Source: Antitrichia curtipendula (taxonomy: Eukaryota; Streptophyta; Bryopsida; Hypnales; Leucodontaceae). Taken from it: a stretch of DNA of 64,000 bases. The first letter of the stretch is position 1, and every line of letters starts with the position of its first letter. Below the pieces are notes generated by a model. The model was not told the DNA's origin. It did not search any database and saw only the letters and a program-made list of their open reading frames with translations. The translations under genes were made by a program, and so were the position numbers. Below, one piece after another: positions 61,019 through 64,000 of this stretch. The stretch lies in NCBI GenBank assembly GCA_951230915.1, contig OX579636.1:39800912-39864911 (forward strand), in the 5' to 3' direction.

Positions 61019-61520
61019 CATGATTGAGTAATGGTATTTCCTGTGATGTTTTAGCAATAAATTCATACTGAACTTCAACATCAACTAGGCACAGATTAGT
61101 CTAGATAGGAAGACACAGCGTGCATTCTAAGGTGATCATATATGGAAGAAATCAATCTTGTCCTTGCCCTGATGAAGTTTAAGGCGCTGGTGCAATGTAA
61201 AAGGTGAGACACACAACGATATTTCACACGATTTTTCTCAGAAATCGTTGCTGTTCTGTTGTCGGAAAGCCAGTCCCCGCTCTTCCGCTACAGAATCCAG
61301 AACGATCCAGTTAGTTTCATCAGCTCTTGTTTACAAATGCAATACTCAATCGTACTATCATGACACAAAGTTCACTGTTAAAAATGCTCCGCTTCCGTCA
61401 TAGGCACCCTTCCCTTGATTGGCAACAAATGTTTGCAATTGGTATAAAAACTGAAGAGCACGTCTCACACTCGCGGTGCACAAGCATCCCCTATACTCAT
61501 GTCAAATGTCTGTAAATACT
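61019..61520 (+). repeat. Segmental duplicate B (partner 51,465-51,985), decayed
   Basis: Direct match to 51,465-51,985. It has several small deletions relative to that copy, for example in the GGTGCACAAGCAT to GGCAACAA stretch, which break the minus-strand frame kept there. It begins about 50 bases after the stop of the 60.1-kb gene. Confidence 0.85.
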
Positions 61521-61989
61521 GACATAATCTTCAATTAGCACTACCGACAGACATTCTTTGGGAAGTGATTTCAACAAGGCACAAGCGACTGAGGCTGTGT
61601 CATATCCACCTGAAGTTCATCCAGCAAGAAAGTGCATCCAATTTGCAGCTCAAGTGAAAAAAACAAAATGTCAAATATGACTAAGGACTTCAATCAGGAT
61701 CCCTATTGTAAGCTCAATTTAGCCCACAGATGCTTCAAGCATCAACAGCAATTCTGCCTAAATCCACTGGCATGATCCAAGGGAGATCACCCACTTCCAA
61801 CAGGCATTCCGTTCTCACAGCTTAGACTGCTCAATTTTTTATCAGGTCTCGTGTAGGTCTCGTGTAGGTGTAGGTGACAGCTCACGTACAACATGACAAG
61901 CAAGAGCAATAGAAATGTACATGAGGTGTACATTGAAAAGCATACAATGATCACAACATGTACATTGAAAGCCACAATGATCACTTGCA

Positions 61990-62240
61990 TTGGTTTTGTA
62001 CCCATCCTATGGTTGGAAATGGGTTTGTCTATATATCAAGAATGGGACAAAAGAAAATCTTCAGAAAAAAAAATTCATACTAATTTCATTTATGAGAATC
62101 AAAGTCTGAAAAAATATGGAATCCTCTAACTTCATCTATCTCTATTTTTGTAGATGGGGAATTTTTTTCTCCAACCTTCCCCATGCTACACATGCACCAA
62201 ACTGCTTCAGCGGTCGGAAATGGGCGATCTCTCTTATACT
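61990..62240 (+). repeat. Direct repeat, copy 1 (partner 62,860-63,100)
   Basis: Shared order of CCTATGGTTGGAAATGG / CCTATGGTCAAAAATAG, GGGACAAAAGAAAATCTTC / GGTCAAAAGAAATCTTCC, AAATTCATA, and GGTCGGAAATGGG / GGTTGGAAATGGG. The two copies flank the Mutator-like element at 62,451. Diverged and non-coding. Confidence 0.65.
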
Positions 62241-62450
62241 TATACTTGATTTCAGAATAATTGCCAGTGCAGCAGCATGTATGACAAGGTGTAATCCAAT
62301 CACAGTCCATGTTACTGAATTTCACAAGTTCCAAATTAGAAAACAAAAGCAACTTTGCAGTGTAAGTTGCAATAGGCTCCTCATCCATACCGAAAATGAC
62401 TCTAGCCTACAGACAACCACACTCACCAGCTAAACCACCAGCTAAGCCAC

Positions 62451-62685
62451 GGCCCGGGTTAACTGACCCCCTTGCTCGTCCCCCTGAGAAAACCCTGAAT
62501 TTTTTTATTTTTCATGCATGATTTTTTTTGCAAATTCTGAATTCATATTTGCAATGAGAGGCCCCAAATTAGCTAGGGGAGATCCAGAAAATAGATTTTA
62601 CACGGCACAAAATAGGGGCTTTTTTTTATATGCCCCCTGGATAGACTTTGGCAGGACGAGCTTGGGGGGGCAGTTCACCCCGGCC
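62451..62685. mobile_element. Mutator-like MITE, 235 bp, 9-bp target duplication
   Basis: Terminal inverted repeats of about 30 bases: GGCCCGGGTTAACTGACCCC on the left, and on the right the complement GGCCGGGGTGAACTGCCCCC, with GCTCGTCC shared further in. The flanking nonamer CTAAGCCAC is identical at 62,442-62,450 and 62,686-62,694. A 9-bp duplication with GG...CC ends is typical of Mutator-like elements. No coding capacity. Confidence 0.85.
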
Positions 62686-62859
62686 CTAAGCCACAAGCTA
62701 AGCCTTCGAATAGAGCACCACCTTGAGAGTGGTGCCACATGAGATGGACACCCTTTCACAGGTGAATTCGGATATCCAAACGATGCTCTACTTTTGTGAA
62801 GTTGTGGTGCATTATGATTGGCTATAAAGATGTCACTATTGCAATCAACCATTCTTCAA

Positions 62860-63100
62860 TTTTGCAATCAACCTATGGTCAAAAATAGAAAGGTCTATGT
62901 GACCATTATAGGTCAAAAGAAATCTTCCACTAAAAAATTCATAGTAATTACGTTTTGTGTAATAGAATTCTAGAAAAATATGCAATCTTTCCAAATTCTA
63001 TTTCTATACATGGAAAAATTTGGCATTCAAAAAAACTGTGCTCCAAATATGTGTAATTGCTTAAGTGGTTGGAAATGGGTTGTCCGCCATAGTCAAGCTT
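62860..63100 (+). repeat. Direct repeat, copy 2 (partner 61,990-62,240)
   Basis: See 61,990. Confidence 0.65.
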
Positions 63101-64000
63101 GCAAGCCAAAGCTAGTTTGTGATGCAAACTTGTTCAGTATCAAAGTTGAAATCATTACTGGTTAGTACGAGGAGAGAGAGGATCATCATTCACTAATAGG
63201 ATCCAAGCCCGTCAAGGACTTGAGAAGTGATATGTTGGGTTCAAGATTTAAGATTTGAAGGATCAAATTGAAGTTAAGTAGAAAATGAGGTGCTTAATCC
63301 TTGAGTGCCCCACTCAAGGTGTTGAAATTAGAATCACGGAGGACCTCATCCCACTTGGATCTAAGCTATGAGTGGAGAATTGAGACCCAAAAAATGTAAC
63401 CATTGAAATTGGTTTAGGCTTTCATCCCGGAGTTGTAGGAGAAATTACTAAACATTTGACTGTACTAATGTAAACATTACAATAGTCAAACAATGGTTGA
63501 CATTCTGTGGAAGGTCATAATTTTTTTTGGGGGGGGAGGGTGTACATTGAGAAAGCACTATCTTTTGACCAAGTGGAATTGGGCCAAAAAACTTTGGTAG
63601 AAATTTGGGTGACAAAGTATCAGTTGGCCAATTTCCACATGGTTCTGAAAAAAGTAGGCACCCTAGTTTTGTCTATGAATGCAAGAGCTAATAGGAAAAC
63701 AAGTAAAAAAACATTGGCAACAATCTATACTTTCAACTAACATGCTAGCCACACCTTGGAGGTACAGTGTTGTTTGTGCTACTAATTGGGATCTCCTGCC
63801 CTCAAAGGACAACCTTTGAGGCTAGCTGAACAAGCATGCTACTTAGGGTTTGCTACAAATTGAGGGAGCAAGAGAGAAATAGGAAATCATGATGGACAAA
63901 TCCCCAAGAATGAAATCAATGCAAAGAAGATAACCACCATCCACCTTAACTTCATGTTTGCTCGAGCCCTTGCTAATTTCACTCCTCTACTATCCTCTAG
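63101..64000. other. Intergenic DNA, no gene seen
   Basis: No supported exon, RNA gene or element boundary. A poly-T/poly-G run lies at about 63,522-63,540. Confidence 0.4.

Noticed and set aside
18961..64000. rRNA, tRNA or CRISPR arrays
   Set aside because: I found no convincing cloverleaf, rRNA-like block or regular spacer-repeat array; tandem repeats seen have no unique spacers.

Overview
Plant nuclear DNA. The evidence is a plant-type phragmoplast kinesin (KIN-12/POK class), a plant-specific double B3-domain protein, GT-AG introns, a CACTA transposon and many MITE-like elements. The species cannot be named from the sequence. The broken but recognisable TE landscape and AT-rich intergenic DNA are compatible with a seedless land plant or another large-genome plant, but this is only an impression. 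|| Layout: 1-18,120 is dominated by one very long kinesin gene on the minus strand (33 exons resolved here, at least 3,314 codons; its 3' end is lost in a 200-N gap at 3,801-4,000). Left of that gap, 1-3,800 is a base-for-base inverted copy of 9,554-13,353 from inside the same gene. This is either a very young palindrome or, more likely, an assembly error. 18,121-18,800 is the GC-rich upstream region of the kinesin gene and carries two AACGG (MSA-type) cores. || 19-51 kb has no convincing host gene. It is a mosaic of dispersed repeats and nested DNA transposons. These include a 5.5-kb CACTA element (29,014-34,522; 3-bp target duplication AAT) that split an older element; a family of elements with TTAA ends and CCC termini (34,808-35,761; 40,633-41,034; 23,785-24,210; fragments elsewhere); a foldback at 39.4-40.2 kb; and several MITE families. 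|| 51.4-54 kb is a second genic island: a three-exon double B3 gene on the minus strand (52,538-53,945) and possible exons of an unidentified gene just downstream. 55-59.7 kb is a degenerate, roughly collinear copy of 40-46.4 kb. 60,129-60,972 holds a short three-exon reading frame on the plus strand whose splice phases fit, followed by a decayed copy of the 51.5-kb segment. 62,451-62,685 is a small Mutator-like element with a 9-bp target duplication. || I see no functional link between the kinesin (cytokinesis) and the B3 factor (transcription). The rest of the window is best read as the history of repeat insertion and duplication around three gene islands.
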